Source: Thuidium tamariscinum (Eukaryota; Streptophyta; Bryopsida; Hypnales; Thuidiaceae). From it: 64,000 nt of DNA. Of the stretch, positions 35,987 to 47,900 are shown piece after piece. The position numbers and the translations under genes are program-made. Each line of letters starts with the position of its first letter. The stretch's first letter is position 1. Below the pieces are notes generated by a model that was given only the letters and a program-made list of their open reading frames with translations, was not told where the DNA came from and made no database searches. The stretch spans positions 19,925,386-19,989,385 of the forward strand of contig OX344752.2 in NCBI GenBank assembly GCA_947034885.2, in the 5' to 3' direction.

Positions 35987-36125
35987 GGGAAGTTTCACAC
36001 TGGCCATCCAAGTCGAGAGGCCATCGATTCTACCAATCAGATTTTAGAAACCATGATTTCCACCAATCAGATTTGAGAAAACCATGGCCTCTCAACTTGG
36101 ATGGCTGTAATGTGAAATGCCCCTT
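35987..36125. mobile_element. Short MITE, abutting a family B copy
   Basis: Left end GGAAGTTTCACACTGGCCAT followed by CCAAGTCGAGAGGCCAT; the right end is the inverse (ATGGCCTCTCAACTTGGATG, then GTGAAATGCCCCTT). It has an internal direct repeat of CCACCAATCAGATTT-like units. Confidence 0.7.
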
Positions 36126-36454
36126 AAGGTAGAAGGCTCTTAAATGGAGTGGGTTCTAAAATGGTGCCCTATCTTAAATGTATAGTAGTTGTAAATGTTG
36201 TTTTTTCATAGCCTTCAGCAGTGTACTGACAGTGTACATTGTAGCTAGGGCACCATTTTACACCCCTATGCCCTTTCAACTTCAAATTTTGATAACTAAT
36301 TCAAAAAAGCTCAGGAAAATATGAAACGACTTGGGTTAGATGTCAATTCTACTTGTTTTTCAAGGAAAATTTACTGAAAAATATTACTAAAGGTTTTACC
36401 TCCCTGAAATTCTGTTTCAGCCCTTAGATGGTCCATTATAGGACCTCTTACCTT
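36126..36454. mobile_element. MITE family B, copy 2 (inverted)
   Basis: Reverse complement of 36938-37267 over its whole length: AAGGTAGAAGGCTCTTAAAT at the left, ATGGTCCATTATAGGACCTC then TTACCTT at the right. Confidence 0.85.
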
Positions 36455-36644
36455 ACTTACCTGCAGATAAATTGACATAGAAAACTTTTGTAAATTGGAG
36501 GTTTCAGTTTCAGTTTCAGACAAAAGCCTGATTGCATTCAGGCCCCCAGCCAGCTGCGTGAGCCTTTCCCTGTGAGTTGTGTGCCACGGAATTCCTGTGA
36601 ATGGACTCACTCACAGTGGTACTCTGTGCAGGCCTGTACGGTGG

Positions 36645-36868
36645 GGGTGAACTGGCCCCCTCACTTGGTCTCACCAAGTCATTCCAGGGGTGCAAGTAAA
36701 AATAAAACCCCTCTATTTTGTGCTCGATTAATCTACCTAGTCCATCTACCCTAACTAATTTGGGGTCTTTGATTGTGAATATGAAATTACAATTTGCAAA
36801 TTTTGTCATGTGTGAAAAATAAAAAATTTCAGCATTTTCCCAAGTGGCCGAGCATGGCAGTTCATCCC
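36645..36868. mobile_element. MITE family C, copy 3
   Basis: Starts GGGTGAACTGGCCCCCTCAC and ends GGCAGTTCATCCC. It shares AAGTCATTCCxGGGGTG, TATTTTGTGCTCGATTAAT and TTTTCCCAAGTGGCC with the other two copies. Confidence 0.8.
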
Positions 36869-36937
36869 AGCAACATGTACAGTTCTGCTGTAGCTTGCAA
36901 CACCCCGGCCACTCCCACTAAGTTAAGCTTACTAACT

Positions 36938-37267
36938 AAGGTAAGAGGTCCTATAATGGACCATCCAAGGGCTGAAACAAAATTTCAGGAAAGTGAAACT
37001 CTTACAAATATTTTTCAGTAAAATTTCCTTGAAAGACAAGTAGAATTGACATCTAACCCAAGTTGTTTTGTATTTTTTTTGAGCTTTTTTGAATTAGTTA
37101 TCAAAATTTGAAGTTGAAAGGGTATTGGGTTCTAAAATGGTGCCCTAGCTAAAATGTACACTATCAGTACACTGCTGAAGGCTATGAAAAAGCAACAAGT
37201 ACATATATTGTACATTTAAAGTAGGGCACCATTTTAGAACCCGCTCCATTGAAGAGCCTTCTACCTT
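36938..37267. mobile_element. MITE family B, copy 3
   Basis: Begins AAGGTAAGAGGTCCTATAAT and ends AGAGCCTTCTACCTT. It is nearly identical to 36126-36454 in the opposite orientation. Confidence 0.85.
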
Positions 37268-38882
37268 AATCCACGGCCATGACATAAGATGATGACATGG
37301 TTTCCTCACCACTGACTGTCCATGGACGCCACTGTAGGGGTGACTTACTTAGCTACTGCTAGATTTATATTATTGTAGCTTATTTTTATTTTTATGAAAA
37401 TGAGGGGATGAAAAAATGAAACTTGTATTTATTCCAAGTTGCTTCATGTTTTTCAGAGCTTTGTGAAATTAATTAGTTATGAATTTTTGAAGTTGAAATG
37501 CAACGGTCATTGGAAGTAACCACTTCTTAAAATGGTAGTCGCAATTGGTACATTGAGGAAGAAAAATCAGCACCTATGTGTTAGTGGTTGCTTTGAGAGC
37601 AGGGTTGCTTTGAAAGTGGACTACCTTAGATAGAAGAAAATCAATTGCAAGTTTTATGTGTAAATGAAGAGTTTGTTGGATAGTAGTGGTTCTACTAACT
37701 ACGTTACAAGGAAGCCAATAGGAAGTGCTAATTAATCCTTTGCATCATCAATTATGGATGACATTGAGTTGCAAGAGCAAATCCATTTGAAAAGGGACTA
37801 AAAGATGATAATATTATACTAGAAGAAAACAAGGTGTGAATGATTTGTCCACAATGAATGTGTAGTCATTTTGCAGTCATTGTTGTTCTTAACCTCTCAT
37901 TGCCTAAAGTCCAAATGTACCTAAAAGCATCCTTGCTTTTCAAGCCTTATAAGTCTATATGTCACTAAGGTATGAAAACCTCAACCATACAATCTTGTAG
38001 TATGTATGTTGTAGATGACGTGAATCAAATTTGGAGTCATTTGGTTGCATAGATTGCTAGATTATAATGTTTTAGTGATGAAAAGAGATGTTAAAATTTT
38101 CCTAAAAACACATTTAGAGGTGAAACTTGATTTCTAAACCTACTCAAATGAAGAAAATTTAAGCTAAGAAGTACTTCCAAATCAACATACAAACACATTG
38201 GTGGAAAAAAGTATCATTCAATTGACTCATTGTGTTAGTAAAATGACTTTGAAATGTCAAAATAGTAACTAAAAAAGGTTGAAAAAAATACATGTGTGAC
38301 TCAACTTCCTTCTACTAATTAAAATGCTTCTTAGTCACTCATAACTTCTTGGATTCATATGAAATTTTAGCCACTAACTAGATTAGAATGTGTAACTTTT
38401 CCAAAGACAATTATTAGAAACCGACATTGTTTGAAGAAACAAGCTACCAATGTTCATTGTTATCCAAAAATGTCTTGTTTTTGAACTTTGCAATGCTTCC
38501 AAAAATTCAAAACAACTTGGATTGCCATGAAAATTTGACCACAATAATTAGACTTCTAGGAAAACATAACTCAACAAATTTTGTTGAAAACTAACATTAA
38601 ATGAATCAGATACAAGCCTCCAAAGTTGCAACCATCAATTGCAATTTGGTGAACTCAAATTGAACTTGTGAACTTTAATTGACTCCCAAAGCATCTCTAC
38701 AATCATTTTGGATTGTTCTAAAAAATTTACCACAAAAACTTGGCTAAGATAGATAACTTTACCAACAAATTCTATTAAGTTCTAACATTAGATGCAAAAG
38801 TTACAACACTTTGAATCAGACTTCTAGACTAGATGAGGACACTTTTTTTTCCTGTAGACTACTATAGTCATTGTGCACAAGT
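37268..38882. other. AT-rich intergenic DNA with a worn family B relative
   Basis: A diverged relative of MITE family B lies at about 37410-37630 (GAATTTTTGAAGTTGAAATG and a final GGACTACCTTAG). The remainder is AT-rich with no gene recognised. Confidence 0.45.
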
Positions 38883-39148
38883 CATTAGATGAAATTTGAG
38901 GGCATTAGGAGACTGCGGGTTCCCGGACTGTGGAAACGCAGTTTCTACCATGTGAACTTGAATCCTATGTGTTGCGACCCTGCCACATAATTTTTTTTTT
39001 CAAATTTTTTTGACTTATTTTCATATTTTAGGACTCAATTTTTTATTTATTTATATTAAAGCCGGATTGACAGCGGCCAGCGGCATTGGGAGTTGTTTCG
39101 GGAACAGAGCCGAAACAACCCTATTATGCCCTCAGATTTCTTCTAATG
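38883..39148. mobile_element. MITE family A, copy 3 (inverted)
   Basis: Begins CATTAGATGAAATTTGAGGG and ends CCCTCAGATTTCTTCTAATG, the opposite orientation to copies 1 and 2. It has the GAATCCTATGTGTTGCGACC block corresponding to the inverted marker. Confidence 0.8.
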
Positions 39149-39748
39149 CATTTACACCCTTGTTTTCTCCTTGTCCCCAAGCATGTCTTGGACTACATAT
39201 TGGACCATATATGAAACTCGGGATCATTTTTTTTATGCAATATATATATGGTGATTCAACGCCAACACCAACAAACAGAAAAAAGTGCAAGGATGACATT
39301 TGCCTGGCAAGCCACAGATGTTGACTCCCAACACTTGTCACAAATTGGTCAACAGCATGCCACCTTCAAAGTGAAGGCAGACCTCAAACAAGCCTTGACA
39401 AATAGCAAAATGCGCGGCTCTTTACACTATCAGTTCAAAGCATCTGGACAGACACCAGCCTACTTCCTCCTTAGCAGCAGCGTTCTCCCCACCACTTTTG
39501 GCCATAACTGAAACTTGAGAAGAGACCAAAAGATGAATTGGCAAATGGACCCCAGTTTCACTCACTCATTGAGCGCTGCTTTTTCCCTTTCTTCCTTTTC
39601 TTGATGTGGTGTCCTTCATTGACTTGTCAACGCCGTAATCACCACAGTCTGCGTACAGGAAATGGGTTTTGTACTGGGCGTTCCGGGAGTCCTGGCATGC
39701 ACTTCGTCGTCTGGCTCGACTTTGGATGGCTTTGGGATGTGAGTATTA
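39149..39748. other. Intergenic DNA, no gene assigned
   Basis: Composition is moderate. Open frames at 39248-39511 and 39538-39780 show no domain. Confidence 0.4.
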
Positions 39749-40084
39749 AGGGGGAGGAGGTCCGTAAACTGACCACCTAAGGGCTGGAACAGAATTTTGG
39801 GCAGGTGAAACATCTTAAAATGTTTTTCAGTGAACTTTTCTAGAAAGACAGATTGAATAGGCATCTAACACAAGTCGTTTCATATTTTTTGGAGCTCTGT
39901 AGAATTAGTTATGAATTTTTGAAGTCAATATGGCATAGGGCTCCAAAATGACGTCCACCCCTTCAAATGTTCAGTGTTTGTACATTACTGTAAAGATAAA
40001 AAAGCATCATGTACTAGAAATATACATTTCAGAAGGTGAGCGGTTTTGGAGCCTTCAAGAGTGGTTTTTGAGCCTCCTCCCTTA
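39749..40084. mobile_element. MITE family B, diverged copy 4
   Basis: Left end AAGGGGGAGGAGGTCCGTAA, right end GAGCCTCCTCCCTT. The inner blocks AAGGGCTGGAACAGAATTTT, ACACAAGTCGTTTCATAT and GAATTAGTTATGAATTTTTG follow the family B order. Confidence 0.7.
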
Positions 40085-42493
40085 TGTACAGGGCAATGTC
40101 CAAGGAGGAGGGGATTGCAGGAAAAAAAATGTGTCGACAAGGAAGGCAGAGTTTGATGAAGAGGCACATTTTTTCCCACAATCCCCAACAACGAGGACAT
40201 TGTCTGACGTAAACAACTACCAGGAAATCAACAAATTAGATGAAAAATCAGAATGAAAGTTGCTGGTTGGATGAAAAGGTCATAATGCTCGATTATGCAG
40301 GCATGAACGCATATTTGGGCATTATGACTTGATTCCATAGTCGAATCCACCCACGAAATCAATGTGAAATTTCTTGGGAATGGTTTATGAGTTTTGCATA
40401 ATTTTGCATAAATGTTTACTTCAATTTTTGCATGAATTTTGTGGATTGAAAAACATGGGTGAGGAGGCAGCTGCTGCAGGAGCAGTTGCCTTGCTAAACA
40501 TGTGGCCTGTGTGGGTGGGGACAAGCAATCACTGTTGCCCAAAATTATTCTGTCGGGACTCTTGGGAGTGAGGTCTCCCAACCTTGATGTGTTTGTTGTT
40601 GGAATGCCCCACCTTCGGCTTCATCATCACTGCAGCAGAATGCATGTTGGGACCATCATTCTAGCATCTTAACGAGGTTGGAGAACTCAATTTGAATACC
40701 CTTCAAAAAAATCAATGGTAGACGATGCACATATATGTAGAAGTATAGAATCTCTGAAAATCATACCTACTTGCATATTAAAATTCCTCGTAACTTTCAT
40801 CTCAGTAATCCAATGATTCAAAGCTCCCCAAGCCTATATAAATTTTAGAGAACTAGAACTTTCAAATTTTCATTTCTTAAAAAAGTGTTTTTTGAAGATT
40901 GAAGTTTTTTTAGCTACTGAGAACAATTGCCTATCAAACAACAAAAATCACATATCATGGAATAACTTTTTAAGCATGTTGTCAAATGTTATGAAAATTA
41001 TTGGACCTCAAAGCTACTTCTTTGGTGGATGTTATGTGAAAATTTAAAAAACAAACAAATGAAAACTCCATTTGTAATGAGTTACCTAAAATTGCTATAT
41101 TGCCAAAAAAGAAAATGCAGTTTTTGTATTTAGGCTGGGTTAATGTTCTCCTGCCTTGGTGTCTGATTGGAACTTATTGCAGTCTAGAAGTGAAAAAGAA
41201 GCTTAGCCTCTTGTGGGAACTTATGTGTGACTCATGCTATGAATCCATATCCGTGAGCATATTATCAAGCTCTCAATGCCTCAAAAATGGACTAACTTAA
41301 CATACCCAAATCCTTCCGGATAAATCGTACTCTGACTGCCTAGGGTTGGATGCAGCAGAATTCTGCAAAATCTGGCTCACTCAGGACAATTGTAGAAGCT
41401 TGATTTCCTTGTAGAAGCCTGAAATAGAAGCTTGCCTTGCTTTAATTGCTGAACTGCAATAGAATTGAAGCTTACCTTTCTGTCAGCCAGAAGCTATCCA
41501 TCATGTGTGCAGTGCAGAGGCACTAGAACATGCATGTTTCAAAGCTTTTATTTGTTGAACCACCAGTCGGAAAGCAGTACATTCAGCAGGAGCTCATGAT
41601 GATAGGAATTTTCTTTTAACTGAGTCACTGGGAGCTTTGTGAGTTGCCTTTTGCGTACTGGCAAATTAAAGAGAGAGAAAAAAAAAATCAAGTGCTCTCA
41701 TTGCCGGAAAAAATCTGCTTGGGTGTCATTGATGGTGCATGTCCACACACAAGGCTTGTCTCCACATGGCTGCTTTTGCTCAAAGCATCCTAACTGACCT
41801 GCATTTGCAACAATGGCTGCAGTATTCTTCAGCTTCTAGACTTTCCAAAAACAAATGGAGTTGTGTGAAGATTTCCAAGATAATTTCAGTACAGATCAAC
41901 TTGAACCTGGACTTTGGTAAATTGCTATGTTGCTGGCACAAAAGATCAAAGGTACAATATGTTTGAAAAGAGTCTCGAACATGTGGAGAAACACCCAACA
42001 CAACTCTAAGGTAATCCCAACCATACAAACTGGGTACCTAAAACTGGTTTACCAGAAAAAGGGAAGTTGTTGACAATGTGACACCACTTGCAACAAAATA
42101 TCAGAAGTTTGTGAACATGCTTTATTTACAGATTCATCGCCCGGCGTGGAGCAGGTCGGAAATGAGTTGCTCCTATTCTATTATCACCTTACATCTCAAG
42201 CGATGCTAAAAGGCCAAAAAAACGAGTCCCATCTGCGTGACTCTTATTGAGTAGTTAGTAATTTCAGGCTTGTCAATGTCCTACTTGAGGAGTATACATG
42301 AGGGCCTTGCAACCCCGATCTAACAACGGTATAATAGTGCTAGTTCATTATATACATATTAGTGCTTAGCATGTGTAACAAGTCGCACAACTTCGCGAGC
42401 ATCATATCTCCACTTGTCTCCGTTAGTTCCGCAAACTATTGAAATTAATTAACTACACCTCATACTGTGCAATTAGCGGCATCACACAGGATT
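40085..42493. other. Intergenic DNA and 3' flank of the patatin-like gene
   Basis: A copy of the dispersed repeat seen at 14880-15480 lies at about 40770-41010 (TCCTCGTAACTTTCATCTCA, then ACATATCATGGAATAACTTT). No gene is recognised; the last few hundred bases are presumably 3' UTR of the minus-strand gene ending at 42494. Confidence 0.4.
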
Positions 42494-45400
42494 TCAAGCG
42501 AAAACACCGAACAGGTCATGGTAGGCCCCTGAGCCACTGGCTCCTCCAGATCCCGGAGTATCGCTGTAAGCACTGGAGGAGTATGAGGAGGAAGAATTAT
42601 AGGTATCTCCATAAGAAGCGTATTGCGTTGGCTCCGGAGTTGCAGCATATGAGGTGGAATTTGACTCATACGTTGGCCTTTCATATGCAGAAGCTGTCAC
42701 ATTGTAAGAAGGCGCATAGGAAGAGTTTTGGCTTTCGTACCTTGGATCCGCAGAGTACGAAGAAGCACCATAGGAGGATCCAGACTCCGGTCTGGAGTAG
42801 GGGGAAGAAAATGGGCTCTCATATTTTGGTTCAGTATACGAGGCGGAGTACGAAGGCTCATGAGAACTCTGGCTGTATGACGAGGTTCGGTATGTGTCCT
42901 CAAAGGGGGAAGGCATGTAAGAGGGAGGATGGGTAGTGTTTCCATAAGAAGGGGAATCAGAGTTATTGTAAGGTGAGTTATAAGAAGTGTTATATGAAGA
43001 GTTGTAGGAGGAATTATAGTCATAGGAATTAGGAGAGGAATAGGAAGATCTGTAAGCAGGATCACTATAAGGAAGGAAAGTACTAGAATCCACTTTGAGG
43101 TTGTTGAACGACTCTTCGAAATAGGCTGCTCGTGGAACGTACGGGAATGTGACATATGCACTCGCCTTTTCTTCTTTCTTCGCTGCAGGTACCTCGCCTG
43201 CTTTGGCTTCTGCTTTGGTTTCTGCTTTGGTTTCTGCTTTAGCATCTGGCTTGGCTGCTGGTTTGGCTTCAGGTTTCGCCTCTTCTGGTTTAGCTTCTTT
43301 CTTTGGGGCTGGCTTCTTCTTCTCTGCGGGTGGTGGATCAGCTGCTTCTGGGGGAGGAGAGGGTGTTTCGACCACGACGGGGGGTGGAGCTAGCGCTACC
43401 GGAGCTGGTGCAGGTGCTGATGCTAGACGCTCCTTCCTCTCAGCTGATAGCCACTCCGCAAACCTGGTCACATTCACAGATGTCAATCCATATAATTTTC
43501 GATTCAGACTTGTTAAAGACACATCTCCGTGTTAAACCACGTTCAATCCTTTGCGTCCTAAGAAGCCCAAATTGGACCTCACGTTTCTTAAGCAATTTTG
43601 AAGAATTTATATGGTGATTCCTTTTTTATTCTAATAAAACAATAATTTTTAAACCAATGCATGCAATGTTCTTCTCTCAAGCTAATGATATAATAAAATT
43701 TTCCATGTAGATTATACTTTCTACAATATGATCAATCAAAGTACGCAACTTAAAATCATGAATTCTTAGTACGTGCAGGGTTAAACCCTGCTAGATAATT
43801 GAGACTCCATTTAAGGCAGTTTTTGGTATTTTAGAACACCTCCAGGGGGGGAGTTTTCTCCAACTGAATTTCGGCATTCTTTTTAATGATGTTCTGCAAC
43901 CTTGTCTAGAAAATCAGTTGAACAGAGAAGGATCTATACTCGTGAAGTAGTCACAGGAATATGCAAAGTAACGAGGTTATCAGAGATAATTAGCAAACCT
44001 GTAGAGGGCTTCCCGGTTAGTTCCATGATTATGAATAGGAGTGAGCTTCCCGGATTGAAAATCCCGCTCAGAGACCGGCTCATCCAACAAGTGCTTTGCT
44101 GTTGTCATCAGTTTCCAGAGGTTTGACTCTGACGAGTCATCCACGGATGCAAGGGGTCCGTTCAGGTTGTCGGTCTGCACATCCCACCTCATATTAACAC
44201 CTGACATACTGGACATCCTGAAAAGGGACTGCTGTCAAATAAATGCAAAACTTCCAAATGTGAGAGACTGAAATTATTAAAGCTTATTCTCTACAGTGCC
44301 AACTGCCAACAGAATGCAGCCAGAACGAACCTGAATTCGGAGATAATTAGATGGGCATTGTTGTGACTGAAACATAATTGACAGATTGTAGTCCACCATG
44401 TCCGCACTCGCGTTGAACACCATATCCACCAAAGGAGCCTCGCCTTTGTTCGCCAGCCAGTCCTTCAGTCCCCACTTTGCCATCTCTCTGGCGTCATAAC
44501 CCACTGTATGCTGCCCAGTTCCAAGGGATAGCACCAAGATATCGCTGTAGTTCTACACAATCGTCCAAATATTAGATGTCCACGTTAGAGCATCACATGA
44601 AGATCACTTTAAAGACAGAAATCTCACCAACTGAAGGTGAAAATTTCGCCAAGGTTGCAAACAGAAAACTCATTATTCTGGCTTTAACGAGCAAGCACAA
44701 ATAACTCACCGAATAATTCACTCTGTCCGCCAAAGGTCCATGGGATCCCGACTCCTTAATTGCCTGCGTGATCGCCAGATACGTCTGTGCTCCACCGAGA
44801 CAACGAATTCATGTCAATATCGCATCACTCAAGCAGGGATCCGGAAACCTTTGGACAAGCAATCTAATGCGATCATGAGCATGTACTTTGTCCTTAGAAC
44901 TCCAAACATATGGTGAGAAATATCAACAAAGAGTGGCAAAAGATCATTTTCATATCATTCTGACGTTAGGAGCGAACCAAAGTAATTCGAAGTAAAATAA
45001 AGTAGGGTGAAAGTACAAGGCAGTCAATGGTGATAGTATCAATTCAAAGAAGCATTGAAAGAAGTGCAAGCCTTACCGGATTGTTCACAACAACACCTCC
45101 ATCGATCAAGTTGAATTCCCGCGTCTCGTTAGGCTCAACAGAGACATCGGTCAAAGTAAAATGAACTGGAGGGAAGAACGTCGGAACTACAGAAGTAGCT
45201 CGGCAAACTGCTTTGATGGGCGGGTTTTCAAGAGTGTCCTGCTGGGCCTGATAAGAAACAATTCCCCATTCACGTCACATGTCACAGGTTAAACAAAAAG
45301 GGGTACCACTGTATCATTTTTAACGATAATCTAACATATCAATACTGAGTATTTTATCACTCATTTTTGTTATTTTAAGCAACAGGACCATGCAGTTGGC

Positions 45401-47001
45401 AATGACATCCTGCCCACCTTCCAAGACGAGAAGAAAACCGGTTGCTGAAGTTTGGTGTCAAACGTGGGGATGAGAATGGATGTGAGAGCCCGGTCAAGAA
45501 GTGGATCACTCTCAAAATACTGGTTTAGCAAGCGCTGTAATCCTCGAGGTTTGTACTTGGGCCCATTCATCGCCATGAAGTTCCGCCTTGTCTGCCCAAA
45601 TGGGCCCCTGCATGTATGCCCAAATCCCAAGGTCAACTGACTTCACCCCAAGTCACGCAACTGAGTCCCCTTGACCCAATCAAATCTCTGACTACACTGA
45701 TTGTCCTATTAGTGCGTGTAACGAAATGAACTTACATATATGGATGTAAGTATTTACAGAGGAGATATATTTTTACTAATGATGTTTGTGAAGACTCTTC
45801 AACATCAATAGTACAAATGCACAAACAATGGGCAAAAATGTATTTACCTTGTACAAGATTATAACCACATTGAAAGTTCATTTCGTAGCACGCACTAATA
45901 GGACAAATCAGTGTAGGTTACTTCGACTCGACATGGCCAACATGGCAGAAACAGAAAGAATAAGATATACTTCAATTGTAGGAGAAATGGAGGAATTTCA
46001 TTGAGCTGATGGAGCACTGGGAGCAACTGATGCATTACCTGCCCTGAGGGAAGATCTTGTTGGCATAATTCTGGTAGAACTGCACCACTTCCTTGGCTGT
46101 GAAGAGCGGCCGATCCGAGCCCTCACTGCTGGGGGATGCGATCATGGACGTGATGAGGCCACCTGTGGCAGTGCCGGCTATGATGTCGAAGTAGTCCACC
46201 AGGCGCACGTCCGGTCCATCCAATCTCTGCCTCCATGTGCACAAATATTTAGTTAGATCGATCGACGGGCTTGCAATGAGAGAAGAAATAAACCATAGCC
46301 CTCGATTTCACGTCGACATAGCCATGCTCTGGTGTCAACTTTGAAATGTGCTATTTCAACCACAAGTTTACAGCAAATTTCTAATTCTCCACTACTCGGT
46401 CCCGATACCATCCCATCCACAACGTTAAGACACACAACAAGCGACGTAATAGCACCTTCTAAGACTACATTAAGCAACCAACTGGTAACACTTCACCCGA
46501 ATTATTTCCCCACCGTTCTTTATAACTCTGCAAATGGCTACTTACACACCTTTCTTCACAAATGCAAGGAAACTCGAGCTCTAACAAAGAAGCGACTATG
46601 GACAACATTGCCTATATCTTCTCTTCAAGAACAAAACTCTACAAATGCATGGCTACGTTCACAACAAATGGATCAATCTCCATCCGTTTCTTAAGCTGTA
46701 GATCGAATTGCTCATAGCAAACGCCATAATCAAAACAGGGATAACAAAACCACAAACTCTTGAAAATCTGACGTCTCCGAAACACGAAAGCCGAGATTCA
46801 CACTTATTTGCAAACAGCTTTCGACCATGAATTCAAGCAAATGTTTCCCAGTGATCGACATGCACCCACCTGGAGCTTGGCCTCGAGCTCTGCAAGAATG
46901 GTAGCTGGAATGAGACCACGCACCCCCCCTCCATCCAAGCTCAAAATGGTGACCCGCTTGCCCACTCGGCCCTTGGGCTTTTGCCCCATGAACCCCACCA
47001 T
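42494..47001 (-). CDS. Patatin-like phospholipase family protein, probable pseudoenzyme with a low-complexity tail, eight exons
   Basis: Minus-strand exons: 47001-46870, 46226-46039, 45607-45418, 45247-45077, 44784-44710, 44552-44331, 44174-43999, 43463-42494. All junctions are GT-AG and in frame; the product is 707 residues. Residues 1 to about 400 are a full plant patatin domain: oxyanion loop DGGGVRG (23-29), [10 protein letters not shown] at 60-69, [24 protein letters not shown] with the catalytic-type Asp at 219, ILVLSLGTG and NYLRIQ. Active patatins hydrolyse acyl esters of membrane lipids with a Ser-Asp dyad in GxSxG. Here the Ser position is Ala64 (codon GCC, 46169-46167), so ordinary acyl hydrolase activity should be lost. 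Exon 8 adds about 300 residues: Pro-rich (about 402-430), Lys/Glu/Ala-rich, a non-repetitive patch ([19 protein letters not shown]) and a long Tyr/Ser/Asn/Pro-rich end. Usual plant patatins stop near 400-440. No signal peptide is seen. Confidence 0.9.
46167..46169 (-). other. Ala codon at the patatin nucleophile position
   Basis: The reverse complement reads GCC within GGCACTGCCACAGGT, giving G-T-A-T-G. In canonical patatins this residue is the nucleophilic Ser of G-x-S-x-G. A single first-base change of a TCC Ser codon would be sufficient. Confidence 0.9.
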
Positions 47002-47638
47002 AGCTGCAGCAACCAACTCACCACCCTAACCTCAATCACAAAGCTCACAAATATGCAGCTGCTACATACTCACTCACACCCACCCAGTCCCCCACATTCC
47101 CTACATGAACTCTCCCTCAATTCTCCATTGCAAGTACAAAGTGCAAGCTCTTGCTCTTGGCCTCTCGATCATGGATGTCCAGAAGGTGCAAGAAGAGGTT
47201 GGTGGGGGTTGATGTATATGAGGCTACGGACCCATGTATTGATCAGGTCCTGTACTTGGGGCTGCAATAATGGCCTGCTTGATTGAGGATTGCAGCAACT
47301 GGGGAGCGGCTGGAATCAATGGGCGGGGAGGAATCTTTCTTTGGGAGCGCTATTATCAGCCAGAGGTCGGCCCTGGAGTTCTGGACGCATCAGGCTTTGG
47401 GGTTTGGAAGGCGGTGACGACTTTAAGATCGGGGTTTAGAGGTGAAATGGGTATTGCAGAGAGTGGCGCTGGACGCATTAGCTCCGTATTCGGACAAGGT
47501 CTTGGGAATTCCAAGAACTGTTTGTAGGTTTTTGTTGTCATCGCTAGGTAGGGCTACCGTATTTGCATTATTGGTTCTGAACCGTAGGAGGGGAAGAGCC
47601 TTTGGAGTGAAGTGGCTATGTGAGGTTTTTGGGGTTTA
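47002..47638 (-). promoter_or_regulatory. Upstream region of the patatin-like gene
   Basis: It precedes the minus-strand start at 47001 and is GC-richer than the flanking desert, as expected for a 5' UTR and promoter. A CA/CC-rich stretch lies at 47060-47110. No TATA box could be assigned with confidence. The next recognisable feature is the MITE at 47639. Confidence 0.35.
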
Positions 47639-47897
47639 GAGCATCCCCACGGCTTCCCTATCTCTATCCGGATGGTTTTCATCTAGATAGGGAAGAAACC
47701 CCTCCCAACAATGTACTGTATCTGCAAAATTTGGGGTAGAGAGGGTCTCAATTCTCTAAACTGGATGTCGGATAGGGAATTGGTGTGGCTTCCCTATCCC
47801 TATCTGGATTGGTGGGGAGGGGCTTCCCTATCCCTAACTCCCTGGATGAATATAAGGGATAGAGAAAGGGATAGGGAAGCTAGGGGTGGGGATGCTC
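47639..47897. mobile_element. Tourist-like (PIF/Harbinger-type) MITE
   Basis: The 259-bp element starts GAGCATCCCCACGGCTTCCC and ends with GGGTGGGGATGCTC. TTA is duplicated at both borders (47636-47638 and 47898-47900), the target preference of Tourist/PIF-Harbinger elements. Several copies of CTTCCCTATC(C/T)CTATC occur inside in both orientations. Confidence 0.85.
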
Positions 47898-47900
47898 TTA

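Noticed and set aside
42697..43245. A 182-codon minus-strand open frame overlapping the patatin tail exon
   Set aside because: It is a shifted-frame shadow of the low-complexity last exon; its Lys/Gln and Leu/Ile/Pro content is what the Ala/Lys and Tyr/Ser repeats give in another frame.
43149..43535. Plus-strand Ala/Ser/Gly-rich open frame
   Set aside because: It is the antisense of the Lys/Glu/Ala-rich exon 8 and has no independent support.
46332..46694. Plus-strand frame inside patatin intron 1
   Set aside because: It lies wholly within the intron between well-supported exons and has no recognisable domain.
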